Shown here piece by piece: positions 28,001 to 36,020 of a stretch of DNA of 64,000 bases. Every line of letters starts with the position of its first letter. Position 1 is the first letter of the stretch. Origin of the DNA: Pararhodospirillum photometricum DSM 122. GTDB taxonomy: Bacteria; Pseudomonadota; Alphaproteobacteria; Rhodospirillales; Rhodospirillaceae. The stretch covers positions 809,448 through 873,447 of the forward strand of contig NC_017059.1 in assembly GCF_000284415.1 (NCBI RefSeq), written 5' to 3'. The position numbers and the translations under genes are program-made. The notes under the pieces were generated by a model that was not told the origin of the DNA, searched no databases, and saw nothing but the letters and a program-made list of their open reading frames with translations.

Positions 28001-28111
28001 CAGTTCGCGCAGCGGCAGCCGCCCCATGGCCGCCACCCCCAGCAAGACAATCAACAAACACACCACCGTCGCGAAGACGGGGCGCCGGAGAAAAAACGTG
28101 CTGAAATCCAT
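25016..28111 (-). CDS. RND-family multidrug efflux permease (AcrB/MexF-like)
   Basis: A 1031-residue inner-membrane proton antiporter with the usual 12 helices and two large periplasmic loops. It opens MDFSTFFLRRPVFATVVCLL. The proton-relay Asp pair lies in GIVVDDAIVVLENIQRRIEHGE. A second half-repeat has YLVLAAQFESFIHPFIILLS and GLMAKNGILIVEFANQLRDEG. The sequence ELPDVDAAIVTVTTEYTGA and periplasmic PN1/PN2 regions are typical of the hydrophobe/amphiphile-efflux subclass with proteobacterial drug or solvent substrates. The adaptor gene lies 90 nt upstream. No outer-membrane TolC-type gene is present in the window, so a channel from elsewhere would be used. Confidence 0.94.
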   Translation of the reverse strand: MDFSTFFLRRPVFATVVCLLIVLLGVAAMGRLPLRELPDVDAAIVTVTTEYTGAAPEIVDTDVTEVVESAVAGVSGVRTLTSQSRRGLGRTVIEFEPGVDIDAAVNDVRDVVARVRGDLPEDADEPRIAKSDTDSDPVMRLSLTSASLSPLQLNDIADRFIVDRLSTLEGVAEVDLYGERRQAMRIWLDRRALAARALTVQDVESALRRNNVELPAGDLESASRLFTVRTETLLRSPEQFAAIVIRVVEGYPVRLRDVAQVELGVESDDTAVRSAGKAAIGLGILRQSTANTVAISERVRAEVERIGAILPEGTSLTVNSDEAIFINRSIHEVVLTLVIAVVIVVLVNFAFLGSVRATLVPSVTIPVALIGSFAGIWLLGFSINILTLLALILAIGIVVDDAIVVLENIQRRIEHGESPLAAAALGTRQVTFAVIATTLTLIAVFVPLSFSGGAVGRLFTEFGVVMACSVALSMVVALVFCPPLAAGVLSDASHEGRLARAVNRVLSGLTAGYRRALTVALNMPLVVLVVGALCAGSSWALYEALPRELTPAEDRGVFFVALTAPQGSNTAYTDAQVARIETAVAPLMESGVAESVMAIIGAGRRPNRGTVVVRLKDWSEREQSAMAVTQQIRRDLGQMTGALATPQLPAGLGLRGSRTPLQVVVGGPDFEQVKCWADALLRRAQENPRLINPELDYEPNQPQISVSIDRDRADDLGIGVETVGQTLQTMMASREVTRFVDRGREYEVIVQARAEDRSTPADLSHTFVRVGRGEALVPLDALVSLTETTSAPELNRYGRMPAITLSAALVPGYDIGSAINDLRAAALEVLPPEATLSYAGQSKEFLETSGGVMTTFLMALLIVYLVLAAQFESFIHPFIILLSVPLAVSGALFSLWVSDNSLNVYSQIGIILLIGLMAKNGILIVEFANQLRDEGLSVREAILEGAALRLRPILMTVVCTVLGAVPLAVSSGAGAESREAIGVVIIGGLGIASLLTLFLTPVLYDRLARFTRSAGAAGEALEAALAEAAQK

Positions 28112-28139
28112 GGGGTCTCTCCCGGGATGACGGTGACTT

Positions 28140-28190
28140 GAGGGCTGCCGCCCTCAAACTCCTGCCTGGAGGCGGACGCCTCCAGACCTC
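28140..28190. repeat. Diverged palindromic element with two hairpins
   Basis: A perfect hairpin GAGGGC-TGCC-GCCCTC (28140-28155) is followed by a 9-bp stem (28166-28185) with core TGGAGGCGGACGCCTCCA. The second hairpin is followed by ACCTCCCC and six T residues. It resembles the main repeat in layout (GGAGGC/GCCTCC) but differs in sequence. It sits between the adaptor stop and the RND start. Confidence 0.6.
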
Positions 28191-28201
28191 CCCTTTTTTC
28201 A

Positions 28202-29251
28202 TTAGCGCAGGCGCACCGCACTGCCGTCGCGCAGGCGCTGAAGGCCCTGGGCCACCACCGTGTCGCCGGCGCTCAAGCCCTCGACGATCTCGACCGTCTC
28301 GGCGCGGCGCAAGCCTAGGCGCACCGAGCGCCGCCGGACCCGGTCGCCGTCGAGCACATACACCGCGCCGCCACCGGCCTCGGCGATCACCGCCCCTTCC
28401 GGCACCATCAGGGCCTCGCGCGCCGCGACCTCCACCGAGACATTGACCGAAAGCCCAGCCGGCAGCAGCCGCTCGGGGTTGGGCAGCGAAGCCCGCACGC
28501 GAAATGCCCGCGAGGTCTCGCCCACGCGGGTGTCGATGTGCATCACGGTGCCGGCAAAGACCCGGCCGGGAAACGCCGGGGTGGTGGCCTCCACCCGCTG
28601 GTCGACGCGCAGCAGGCCATAGTGCCGCTCGGGCACGGCGAAGGTGATTTCGACCACCGACAGGTCATCCAAGGTGGTCAGCAGATCCCCGGCCGACACC
28701 CGCGCCCCTTCATCCAGTTCGCGAAATCCCACCACCCCGGCAAACGGGGCCCGGATCACCCGCTCGGCCAACGCCTTGCGGGCCCGTTCCACCCCGGCTT
28801 GGGCGGCTTGCGCCCGGGCTTGGGCGTCGTCGAGGGAGACTTGGGCCAGGGCCTGGGTGGCACGCAGTCGCCGCGCCCGATCCAAGGCCTGGGTGGCCTG
28901 GACCACGGTGGCCTCGGCTTCCCGAAGGTCGGCCCGCTCTGTCTCGTCATCAAGCCGGGCCAACACCGCCCCGGCCGCCACCGCTGCCCCGGGAGAAAAG
29001 GCCACCTCGACCAGCCGGCCGCTGCCCAGGGGCCGAATGTCGATGGCCGCCTGGGCCCGCGTTGTCCCCACCGCCTCGATCAGATCCTGAACCGGCTGGC
29101 GGGCGACGCTAACCACTTGAACCAGCGGCGCGCCCGGGGCCTTGGATCCCCCTGGTGGCGCCGCCGGCCCGACCGTGTTCCACCCCACCATCCCCCCACC
29201 CACGGCCGCAACCATCAGCAAGGACAACAGAACCTGACCCATCCGTGTCAT
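28202..29251 (-). CDS. RND efflux periplasmic adaptor (membrane fusion protein)
   Basis: About 349 residues. The N-terminal signal anchor TRMGQVLLSLLMVAAVGGGMVG precedes a Pro/Gly linker. A lipoyl half-domain (GSGRLVEVAFSPGAAVAAGAVLARLDD), a coiled-coil hairpin rich in Ala/Arg, and the second lipoyl half (RAPFAGVVGFRELDEGARV) follow. A beta-barrel and membrane-proximal domain end in [17 protein letters not shown]. It bridges the RND pump encoded just downstream to an outer-membrane channel. The frame begins at 29317, but the ATG at 29251 places the signal anchor at the N-terminus. There is no LXXC lipobox, so it is probably anchored by its N-terminal helix. Confidence 0.9.
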   Translation of the reverse strand: MTRMGQVLLSLLMVAAVGGGMVGWNTVGPAAPPGGSKAPGAPLVQVVSVARQPVQDLIEAVGTTRAQAAIDIRPLGSGRLVEVAFSPGAAVAAGAVLARLDDETERADLREAEATVVQATQALDRARRLRATQALAQVSLDDAQARAQAAQAGVERARKALAERVIRAPFAGVVGFRELDEGARVSAGDLLTTLDDLSVVEITFAVPERHYGLLRVDQRVEATTPAFPGRVFAGTVMHIDTRVGETSRAFRVRASLPNPERLLPAGLSVNVSVEVAAREALMVPEGAVIAEAGGGAVYVLDGDRVRRRSVRLGLRRAETVEIVEGLSAGDTVVAQGLQRLRDGSAVRLR

Positions 29252-29349
29252 GAACCGCAGTATCCCTTTTCGGCAAGAGAGAGCCTTCAGGGTCCCCGTC
29301 GCCCGACCAAGGGTCAAGTTACAAGCGGGTTAGCCCCCCCAAAGAGACC

Positions 29350-29383
29350 GAGGGGCCTGGGGAGGCCGCGCCTCCCCAGCCTT
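29350..29383 (+). repeat. Palindromic repeat copy 12
   Basis: Forward orientation, followed by TTATCCTTTTTTCTT. It lies 11 nt beyond the stop of the minus-strand GNAT gene. Confidence 0.85.
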
Positions 29384-29394
29384 ATCCTTTTTTC

Positions 29395-29958
29395 TTACCG
29401 AAACGTCGGCGGTCCCGCCGGACACGCCGGACCATCCTCGACCGGCGCCACGCGATCGCCACCCCCCAACGTCTTCTGATAATGGAAGACATCGAGCCAG
29501 CGCCCGAACTTCCAGGCCACCGCGCGCCAGTGCGCGACTTGCTCGAACCCCTGGCGGGCATGAAACGACAGCGAGGCCCGGTTCTCGGCGTCGGCAATGA
29601 CCGCGATCATCTGGCGAAACCCCGCCGCCTCGGCCGCCGCGAACAACTCGGCCATCAAGGCCGCGCCGACGCCGCCGCGCGTCTCTCCCTGGGCCAGATA
29701 AATGGTGTTCTCTACCGTGGGCCGATAGGCCGGTCGCTTGTGGGCCGGGCCGGCATAGGCATAGCCGATCACCCGGCCGTCGCGCTCGGCGGCAAGGACC
29801 GGGTAGCCCTGGTCCAGCATCGGCGCCAGACGCCCGCGCATTTCCTCGACCGTGGGCGGCACGTTTTCCAAGGTCGCCGTGCTCTCCAGCACATACGGGG
29901 CATAGATGGCTTGAAACGCGGCCGCATCCGCCAACGAGGCCGCCCGGATTACCGTCAT
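29395..29958 (-). CDS. GNAT-family N-acetyltransferase (phosphinothricin/methionine sulfoximine acetyltransferase-like)
   Basis: 187 residues. It opens MTVIRAASLADAAAFQAIYAPYVLEST, the pattern of the Pat/YncA subgroup. The acetyl-CoA loop is EGETRGG-like (QGETRGGVGAALM), and VIADAENRASLSFHARQGFEQV gives motif B. WRAVAWKFGRWLDVFHYQKTL is the characteristic end of the Pat group. It would acetylate amino groups of small compounds such as methionine sulfoximine. The ATG at 29958 overlaps the L,D-transpeptidase stop as ATGA, so the two genes are coupled. The upstream frame extension to 30009 is not needed. Confidence 0.88.
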   Translation of the reverse strand: MTVIRAASLADAAAFQAIYAPYVLESTATLENVPPTVEEMRGRLAPMLDQGYPVLAAERDGRVIGYAYAGPAHKRPAYRPTVENTIYLAQGETRGGVGAALMAELFAAAEAAGFRQMIAVIADAENRASLSFHARQGFEQVAHWRAVAWKFGRWLDVFHYQKTLGGGDRVAPVEDGPACPAGPPTFR

Positions 29959-30515
29959 TCGGGCTCTTTTCCTGTGACACAAGAGGGGGGGAGAGGGGTG
30001 GAGGAACAAGGCGAGGCCACGACCAGGACCGTTTCAAGGCCACAGCGCGGCAACAACGCCCGCAGGGCCTCGACCGGCAAAGCCACACAGCCCGCCGTGG
30101 GGGTTCCTTCGGGCGCGGCAACGTGCATGAAAATCGCCGAGCCCGCCCCGGGAACCACGGGGTCGTCGTTGTGACCGATCACCACCACCAAATCGTACAG
30201 GCCATCCTCGCGCCACATCGTCTCGGCGCTTGCCGGAAAGGGAAGGCGCACCGGCTGGTTATACGCCGGATGGGCCGGATCGTCACACCAGCCCAAGCCC
30301 GGATCCAGGGCCACCACCGGCAAGGCCGTGGCCGGCGGCGCCTCGCGATCGGGCCGGTAATACACCCGGCGCAGCGCGTAGCGCCCCACCGGGGTGGCCC
30401 CGTCGCCCTCGTGCTTGTCCTCGCGCACGCCCCCACGCCCCAGGCGGCAGGACATCACAACGTCGCCCGCGTGCAGGGTGCCCGGGGCTTCCACCACAAT
30501 CTCGTTCAGTTGCAT
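29955..30515 (-). CDS. L,D-transpeptidase family protein (YkuD domain)
   Basis: 186 residues consisting of essentially one YkuD catalytic domain. The active-site block is FMHVAAPEGTPTAGCVALP, with the conserved His and the catalytic Cys. VVIGHNDDPVVPGAGSAIF lies just before it. No signal peptide or Lys-rich N-terminus is visible (MQLNEIVVEAPGTL), so its export is unclear. A short conserved clade of such proteins in alphaproteobacteria is also leaderless. Predicted role: peptidoglycan cross-linking or a related acyl transfer. It is coupled to the GNAT gene by a 4-nt overlap and lies 18 nt after the stop of the fragment ORF upstream. Confidence 0.85.
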   Translation of the reverse strand: MQLNEIVVEAPGTLHAGDVVMSCRLGRGGVREDKHEGDGATPVGRYALRRVYYRPDREAPPATALPVVALDPGLGWCDDPAHPAYNQPVRLPFPASAETMWREDGLYDLVVVIGHNDDPVVPGAGSAIFMHVAAPEGTPTAGCVALPVEALRALLPRCGLETVLVVASPCSSTPLPPSCVTGKEPE

Positions 30516-30533
30516 CTTTGCGTCCCGGGTTGA

Positions 30534-30767
30534 TCAGGCGTCGGTGGCTGGCTTGGTCCGATCGCTCAAATCGCGGGCCTTCTGGTACTTTTCCAGATTT
30601 TTCATCATCCGCCCCACGTACCAGCCCTGATCCCCCGACGTGGCCAGGGGCTCGTCCTTGCCGGTGGTGGCGGCGGCGGGCGTGGCACTCGGCATCCCCG
30701 TCGCCGCCGGGGTCGAGGTCGGAGCGGGGGCGCTCACCAAAGCCGGGTTGAGCGACGGCGCCGGCAC
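30534..30767 (-). pseudogene. C-terminal fragment of an unknown Ala/Pro/Thr-rich protein, cut at the 16S junction
   Basis: 77 residues from a GTG that lies only six bases from the point where the 16S sequence stops. The first half is low-complexity (Pro, Ala, Thr, Ser). The second half, DQGWYVGRMMKNLEKYQKARDLSD, looks like the end of a folded protein. The frame runs back into the 16S fragment until a TAG, so the natural N-terminus is missing. No ribosome site precedes the GTG. It sits 18 nt before the L,D-transpeptidase gene and may be the tail of that operon's former first gene (inference). I do not recognise the family. Confidence 0.5.
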
Positions 30768-30772
30768 GGAGG

Positions 30773-31007
30773 TTACCCCGCCAACTAGCTAATCGGACGC
30801 GGGCCGATCTTGGAGCGAACTTCCTTCCCCGAAGGGCGTATACCGGGTATTAGTCCCTCGTTTCCAAGGGACTTATTCCCGTACTCCCAAGGTACGTTCC
30901 CACGTGTTACTCACCCGTGCGCCACTCATCCCGAAGGATGCGTTCGACTTGCATGTGTTAGGCCTGCCGCCAGCGTTCGTCCTGAGCCAGGATCAAACTC
31001 TCAAGTT
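30773..31007 (-). rRNA. rrs: 16S ribosomal RNA, 5' fragment only (~235 nt)
   Basis: On the minus strand the mature 5' end is followed by the universal 27F primer region (GAGTTTGATCCTGGCTCAG). Then come ACGAACGCTGGCGGCAGG, the GTGGCGCACGGGTGAGTAA segment and GATTAGCTAGTTGGCGGGG. This corresponds to roughly the first 260 positions in E. coli numbering and has the shortened helices of alphaproteobacteria. At GGGGTAA (30773-30779) the rRNA match ends abruptly, where TGGCC.. or CGGC.. would be expected, and unrelated coding-like DNA follows. The rest of 16S, the spacer, 23S and 5S are absent from the window. Confidence 0.93.
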
Positions 31008-31192
31008 AACCTCGAAAGCCGAGCCTTTTCTCAATCACTTATACTTGGCCATAAGAACTTCAAAGGTATCGAACGAGTCGATATTCTTTTCGTCTTACTC
31101 AAGATGAGCGGTTGAGGAAGATCTCTCTTCCGACAGCCCCGGTTCCCCGAGAGCCGCCCGCCCATCTCTTTCGATCGCGTTTTCTTTTACAA

Positions 31193-31204
31193 TGTCAAAC
31201 AGCA
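31193..31204 (-). promoter_or_regulatory. boxA-like antitermination element in the rRNA leader
   Basis: The minus strand reads TGCTGTTTGACA, differing at two positions from the E. coli boxA TGCTCTTTAACA. It lies about 190 nt before the 16S 5' end, the usual place. Confidence 0.55.
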
Positions 31205-31293
31205 GACCGGCGAACCGGCAATATTGACTAACCACTTAGTTTCGACTACCGTCACATCGTCCGATGCTTCGTTCGTCGTCACCAAGGCGGCGG

Positions 31294-31322
31294 TTTTTAC
31301 TAGCACCGCCCCATCGTGTCAA
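31294..31322 (-). promoter_or_regulatory. rRNA operon promoter, proximal
   Basis: On the minus strand TTGACA (31322-31317) is followed by 17 bp and TAAAAA (31299-31294). The -35 is perfect and the spacing optimal, about 290 nt upstream of mature 16S. Confidence 0.65.
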
Positions 31323-31541
31323 CCGCTTTTTTCAGGGCCGCCACACCGGCCAAAACCAGCAAGGCGCCCCGGGCGGTCAACCCGGAAGGCAAGGAAACTA
31401 CTCCCCGCCCCGTTCCAGCGTCAAGGCCTTTTTCCCGGATCCGTTTAGCTGTTGTTTCCAAAAGGAAAAAAGCCGCTACACCACCCGAGGAGCCTGCCCC
31501 CGAACCCCCTCGGCGCCGTTGTCGGTGCGTCGAGAGGGCGG

Positions 31542-31570
31542 GTTATAGAGGTCTCCCCCGGCTACTGCAA
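31542..31570 (-). promoter_or_regulatory. rRNA operon promoter, distal
   Basis: On the minus strand TTGCAG (31570-31565), a 17-bp spacer, then TATAAC (31547-31542). It lies directly after the hybrid-kinase stop, in tandem with the proximal promoter as in many rrn operons. Confidence 0.5.
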
Positions 31571-31599
31571 GCAAAAAAAACTGAGGGGGCAGCCTCGCC

Positions 31600-34500
31600 T
31601 CAAGACCGCCTCTCCAACTCAACGTCGCTTATCATCTCCTGAAGCTCCTTGAGAAAATGTATCGACGATTCAATATCAAGATCAAAAAAACGCTCCCGAA
31701 GCCTTTCAACAAAGATAGAAGCTGACGTCTCTGCCAAATCGACCATCAATGAATTAATTATTTCTTCTGCGGCATAGTCTCCTGCCATGACCAACGGGAA
31801 AAGCCTCTCGATTTTATCCCGCACGACAACAGGGTCTGAAAGTTTCTCACCTTTATACAGGAAGAGAACCGGCTCACTCCGGTGGAGAATATCAATAACA
31901 TGCACAAGTTCTCGCGTTACCCCTGCCAGGATCACCCCGACATCGCGTGTATCTTCGGCTTGGGCCGCTTGAGCTAAAGCCTGAGCTTGGCTGGAGAGAG
32001 CTTCGGCGCCAATATAGGCTGCACTGGATGCTAGCCCGTGGGCACAGCGGGCAACTTCGCTAAAGTGGCCCTGGGCAAAAAACAAAGCGAGCCGATCCGC
32101 AATATCATTATTTTGACGGGGAAACTCGTGCATCACCCGCCTTAGGCGATCGACCTGTCCCCCGGTTAATTCCAAAGCCCGCTCCACGTTCAACCCTGGC
32201 ACAACAAACGGCACAGAGGCTGGCACGCCCCCAAGAGATCCCACCCCCCCCGTTCCTTCTTTGATGGAAGGAGATATCCAACGCCGTATCATCGCCACCA
32301 GCGTGTCGGGATCGACCGGTTTACTCAAATGATCATTCATTCCCACGGCGAAGCACCGGTCGCGGTCACTTTGTAACGCGTGGGCCGTCATGGCAAAAAT
32401 CAACAAGTCCCGCGTGAGGGGGGCGACGCGCAGGCGCCTTGTAACCTCCAAACCATCGACATCGGGCATCTGAATATCCATAAGGACAACGTCTGGGAGC
32501 AGCTCCCTTGCTTTATGCCACCCCATCTCTCCGCCGCTGGCGCCCTCGACATGAGCACCGGCGTCGATCAGAACTTCTGTTAAAACTTGAAGGTTGAGGG
32601 GATTGTCCTCAACAATCAAAATCCTTACCCCTTCCAGGCAGCGACGCAGCGCGACCGGCCGAGTTGAAGAGACGCCCTCCCCCTCCTCTCCCAATACCAG
32701 ACGAACCGCATGCGCAAGGCGCGGCGCCGTCACAGGCTTCGTCAGCAGCGCGACCCGGGCCTCGTGGGTGAGGTCGTGCGGCGCCATCTCGTGCTCCAAG
32801 GGGACCAAGAAGATGCACGCCGCTGTACCGGCCTGAGGCACCGCATGCAGGCGCCGCATCATGGAGCCCCCCTGCCCCGGGTCCGCATCGATCACCATCA
32901 GAGCCACGTCCCGTCCTTTTTCGAGGGCGGTAACAGCTTCTGCTTCCGTAGCCACGCCCAGGGGAAAGAAACGCAAGGCGGCAAGATAGTTTTCGACAGC
33001 GCGCCGACGTGTCTCGTTCTTGATAAGAATCAGGACCGCCTGCCCTCTTGCTGGGATCTGATCGTCCTGGAACTCTGGGGTGTCCACAAGGGAATCAAAA
33101 GAGAGCTCGACGGTAAACACGCTGCCGCCCCCGAAAACTGAGTCCACAGAGAGGGTGCCTCCCATGAGGGTGACCAAGGAGCGGACGATGGCCAAGCCGA
33201 GGCCGGTGCCACCGTAGCGGCGGGTAATAGAACTGTCACCTTGATGGAATGGCTTGAAAAGTTTATCGTGCTGGTCGCTAGTCATGCCGATTCCTGTATC
33301 ACGTATCGCAAAAGACAGGGTGATCCCTCCCCTTTCTTCTTTGATACCTTTTACAGAGATAGCGACCTCCACTTCTCCCTGCTGGGTAAATTTAATTCCA
33401 TTATTTACAAGATTAATTAAAATCTGCCCCAGGCGTAGCGGATCCCCGATCAGGTGACGCGGCACGTCAGCGTCCACCGCCACCACCAGATCAAGCCCCT
33501 TCTGTTCCGCCGCCAATCCCACCACGGTGACGACCGTATCGACAACGGCATCCAAATCGAACGGGATGGACTCCACACTCATTTGCCGCGCTTCGATCTT
33601 TGAAAAATCAAGAATGTCATTTAAAATAATCATAAGAATTTTTGCCGCCCCCAGAGCTTTGTTCAAATAATCACGCTGGCCATCGGACAGAGAGGTCTTG
33701 AGAGTGAGACTGGTCATACCGATAACCGCATTCATGGGAGTCCGAATTTCATGACTCATGTTGGCCAGAAACTCGCTTTTCGCTAACGTAGCGGCCTCAG
33801 CCTCCTCGCGGGCCCAGCGGACTCTCTTTGCGTTTTCGCGGAAAACCTCCAACGCCTTGGCCATATGACCGATCTCGTCACGATGCCCGAGGGCTGGGAT
33901 GGGAAAATCCAAAGCCCCCCCCGCCAGGGCTTGCATGGCGTGGGTCATCCGCCGGATCGGGCGGGTCACAGATCCCCCGATCAACCACGTCAAGCCCACT
34001 GCCACGATCAAAGCCAGCACGGCTGCATTGATTGCAAGGCGTTGCAAGGCCGCGATCCGTTCGCCTTGCGCCGTGGTGGCCTCGTCGCGGGCGCGGGCAA
34101 GGGTTTGTTTCACGCCCCGGATCACCGTATCCAGGATATCTGTGGTCTGCCCCAGTTCAGCTTCAGCCCGCTGCTTCGCCACAAAGGCTTCAAAAACGGC
34201 ATCCCCAGCCAACCGGTAAGCGGGCGTACTGATCGAGAGTGCTGTTAAAAACCGGTCAACTCTGGGCAAACCCGTAGGGCGCATGCTTCCGAGGGCCGCC
34301 ATAAAGCGGTCCATTTCGTCGCGTGCGCTCTCGGCGTCATTGGGCTGGACCGTCATGATGTAGCGAGACAGAGCCGCCCGGCTGTTTTGAAACAACGCTT
34401 CAAGGTGAGCGTAGGACCGCACCATCGACGGATCGCCTTCCCGGAAGCCGGCCTCGGTTAAGGCCCGGGTCAGGGTTGCCAGCGGCGCCCCTTTGGCCAG

Positions 34501-34941
34501 AACATCGTCGATGGCCCGACTTTGCCGCTCGGTGGCATATGCGGCTCGTTCCAAGGCGCGGGCATAGCGGGCTAACCCCTCGCGCAAAACCGATGATTGT
34601 TCTCCCAACACGGAAACGCCAGCGACTTCAGCGACGGCAGCGTCAAGAGCGCTCCCGGTTTCCAGGGAGGCTTCTCGCGCTGCTGCCACGTCGGCCATAT
34701 CACGCGAACGCAAAAAAACCCGCGCCGAGCGGTTCATGCGATCAATCCGTGTGGCAATGCGCCCGGCCACGGCCTCGGCCGTCGCAGCCTGGGTGACCAG
34801 TTGGGTCGTGCGCTCGATCTCGACCAGATGGTGCCAGGACAACACGGACAGACCGGCCATGAAAACCACGAGGACAAAAAAGCCCCCCAGGGTCCGTGCC
34901 GTTATGCCAAAAAAAGAAAAAAGTCGATCAACCGAATCCAC
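31600..34941 (-). CDS. TorS-like hybrid sensor histidine kinase (TM-sensor-TM-HAMP-HisKA-HATPase-REC-REC-HPt)
   Basis: 1113 residues. One membrane helix (about 15-36) and a second near 305-325 enclose a ~270-residue helical periplasmic sensor. A HAMP domain follows ([18 protein letters not shown]). The kinase has the H-box [14 protein letters not shown]-box [16 protein letters not shown] and [13 protein letters not shown]. The first receiver-like domain (about 650-770) lacks clear acidic residues. The second is complete, with Asp in [16 protein letters not shown] and the SKPVDP lysine. An HPt domain carries His in [14 protein letters not shown], and a helical tail follows. Two TRAP-type binding proteins are encoded just upstream on the same strand, so it probably senses a periplasmic ligand through them. 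Its 3' half is less GC-rich than the surroundings. The final output regulator is not in the window. Confidence 0.92.
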   Translation of the reverse strand: MDSVDRLFSFFGITARTLGGFFVLVVFMAGLSVLSWHHLVEIERTTQLVTQAATAEAVAGRIATRIDRMNRSARVFLRSRDMADVAAAREASLETGSALDAAVAEVAGVSVLGEQSSVLREGLARYARALERAAYATERQSRAIDDVLAKGAPLATLTRALTEAGFREGDPSMVRSYAHLEALFQNSRAALSRYIMTVQPNDAESARDEMDRFMAALGSMRPTGLPRVDRFLTALSISTPAYRLAGDAVFEAFVAKQRAEAELGQTTDILDTVIRGVKQTLARARDEATTAQGERIAALQRLAINAAVLALIVAVGLTWLIGGSVTRPIRRMTHAMQALAGGALDFPIPALGHRDEIGHMAKALEVFRENAKRVRWAREEAEAATLAKSEFLANMSHEIRTPMNAVIGMTSLTLKTSLSDGQRDYLNKALGAAKILMIILNDILDFSKIEARQMSVESIPFDLDAVVDTVVTVVGLAAEQKGLDLVVAVDADVPRHLIGDPLRLGQILINLVNNGIKFTQQGEVEVAISVKGIKEERGGITLSFAIRDTGIGMTSDQHDKLFKPFHQGDSSITRRYGGTGLGLAIVRSLVTLMGGTLSVDSVFGGGSVFTVELSFDSLVDTPEFQDDQIPARGQAVLILIKNETRRRAVENYLAALRFFPLGVATEAEAVTALEKGRDVALMVIDADPGQGGSMMRRLHAVPQAGTAACIFLVPLEHEMAPHDLTHEARVALLTKPVTAPRLAHAVRLVLGEEGEGVSSTRPVALRRCLEGVRILIVEDNPLNLQVLTEVLIDAGAHVEGASGGEMGWHKARELLPDVVLMDIQMPDVDGLEVTRRLRVAPLTRDLLIFAMTAHALQSDRDRCFAVGMNDHLSKPVDPDTLVAMIRRWISPSIKEGTGGVGSLGGVPASVPFVVPGLNVERALELTGGQVDRLRRVMHEFPRQNNDIADRLALFFAQGHFSEVARCAHGLASSAAYIGAEALSSQAQALAQAAQAEDTRDVGVILAGVTRELVHVIDILHRSEPVLFLYKGEKLSDPVVVRDKIERLFPLVMAGDYAAEEIINSLMVDLAETSASIFVERLRERFFDLDIESSIHFLKELQEMISDVELERRS

Positions 34942-34987
34942 GTCCCCTCCTGATTTTCATCATAGGGTTATCCGGGCCCTTTGATCT

Positions 34988-36004
34988 TCACGGTTCATCC
35001 GCCGCTGCACGCAGCCGGCGCAGGAGATCTGCCCCAAATCGGGCCTCCCATTCTGGCTCCAGGGGTGCCAAGGCAACCCGAAAGGTATCGTGATCAACGT
35101 TTTCTATCAGCTCCATTCCCTCTTGCCGGAAACCTTCCAAAACAGCGGCCTCTCCCTCCTCCAGCCGGGCATCAATGCTTCGAGCCGCCGTTCGCGCGGC
35201 GGAGGTCAGGGCCTCCTGTTCCTGGGGCGACAACGCCCTGAAAGCCTCTGCGTTCATGACCAGGATCTGGGGGTTTTGGCTGATGGTTGTCAGCGACAGG
35301 TACTTTTGCACACGCGAAAAGTCCTGGCCGGCCAGCGACAGAAGGGGGTTTTCCTGGCCATCGATCCGTCCATCGTCGAGGGCGCCGTAGACCGCGGGCC
35401 AAGCCATGGGCACCACCTGGGCTCCAAGGGCGGCATAGGTCAGGTTGTAAATCGGATTGGGAATAATCCGCACCCGCAGCCCCCTGACATCTTCGGCGCG
35501 ACGCACCGGACGGCGGGCATTGGTCAGGCGGTTAAATCCGCGCACGACAAAACTCAGCAGGACCAGCCCCTCCCGCCCCACGGCCTGCCCGACCCCCTCC
35601 CCCAGAGGCCCATGGAAGACCTTGGCCGCATGACGCATGTCCCGAAACAAGAACGGAACCAGGAGCACCCCAAGCTCTGGGACATGGGAAGAGATGGCTG
35701 GCACAGTGACCACCGCCAGATCGATCGCCCCCAGGCTAACGGCGCGCCACAGGTCCAGGTCATCCCCCATGGTCCCACCGCCATGCTCTTCGAGGGTGAC
35801 TTGGCGCGTGGCTGGGTGGCCCTTGAGGGTGTCGCCAAGGACCTGGGTCAAAAGATGCTGCGGACTACGGCTGCCCCCCATATGCCCAAGAATCAAGGTG
35901 CGATCTTGGGGAGGCTGTGCCCGGGCCGGCATGTCCTGTCCCATGAGGGAAAGCGTCACGGACCCCCCCCCAACCAAAGTCAGAGCCTTCATAAGGCGTC
36001 CCAT
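34988..36004 (-). CDS. TRAP-type periplasmic solute-binding protein (DctP family), second of a pair
   Basis: 338 residues. A signal peptide (MKALTLVGGG to PARAQ) precedes a DctP fold: GGGTMGDDLDLWRAVSLGAIDLAVVT, ELGVLLVPFLFRDMRHA, LRVRIIPNPIYNLTYAALGA (with the ligand-carboxylate Arg region) and YGALDDGRIDGQENPLLSL. DctP proteins bind C4-dicarboxylates or other organic acids for TRAP transporters. No DctQ or DctM genes are here; the next gene downstream (46 nt) is the hybrid kinase and the one upstream (16 nt) is another DctP. A role as ligand-binding input for the kinase, like TorT with TorS, is therefore inferred. Confidence 0.87.
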   Translation of the reverse strand: MGRLMKALTLVGGGSVTLSLMGQDMPARAQPPQDRTLILGHMGGSRSPQHLLTQVLGDTLKGHPATRQVTLEEHGGGTMGDDLDLWRAVSLGAIDLAVVTVPAISSHVPELGVLLVPFLFRDMRHAAKVFHGPLGEGVGQAVGREGLVLLSFVVRGFNRLTNARRPVRRAEDVRGLRVRIIPNPIYNLTYAALGAQVVPMAWPAVYGALDDGRIDGQENPLLSLAGQDFSRVQKYLSLTTISQNPQILVMNAEAFRALSPQEQEALTSAARTAARSIDARLEEGEAAVLEGFRQEGMELIENVDHDTFRVALAPLEPEWEARFGADLLRRLRAAADEP

Positions 36005-36020
36005 GGTGTCCTTTCCGTTG

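Noticed and set aside
25391-28141. 916-residue plus-strand frame opposite the RND pump
   Set aside because: Antisense shadow of the RND permease; Gln/His/Arg-rich and without a ribosome site.
30810-31642. Small plus-strand ORFs across the rRNA leader and 16S fragment
   Set aside because: They are antisense of rRNA and its leader; not coding.
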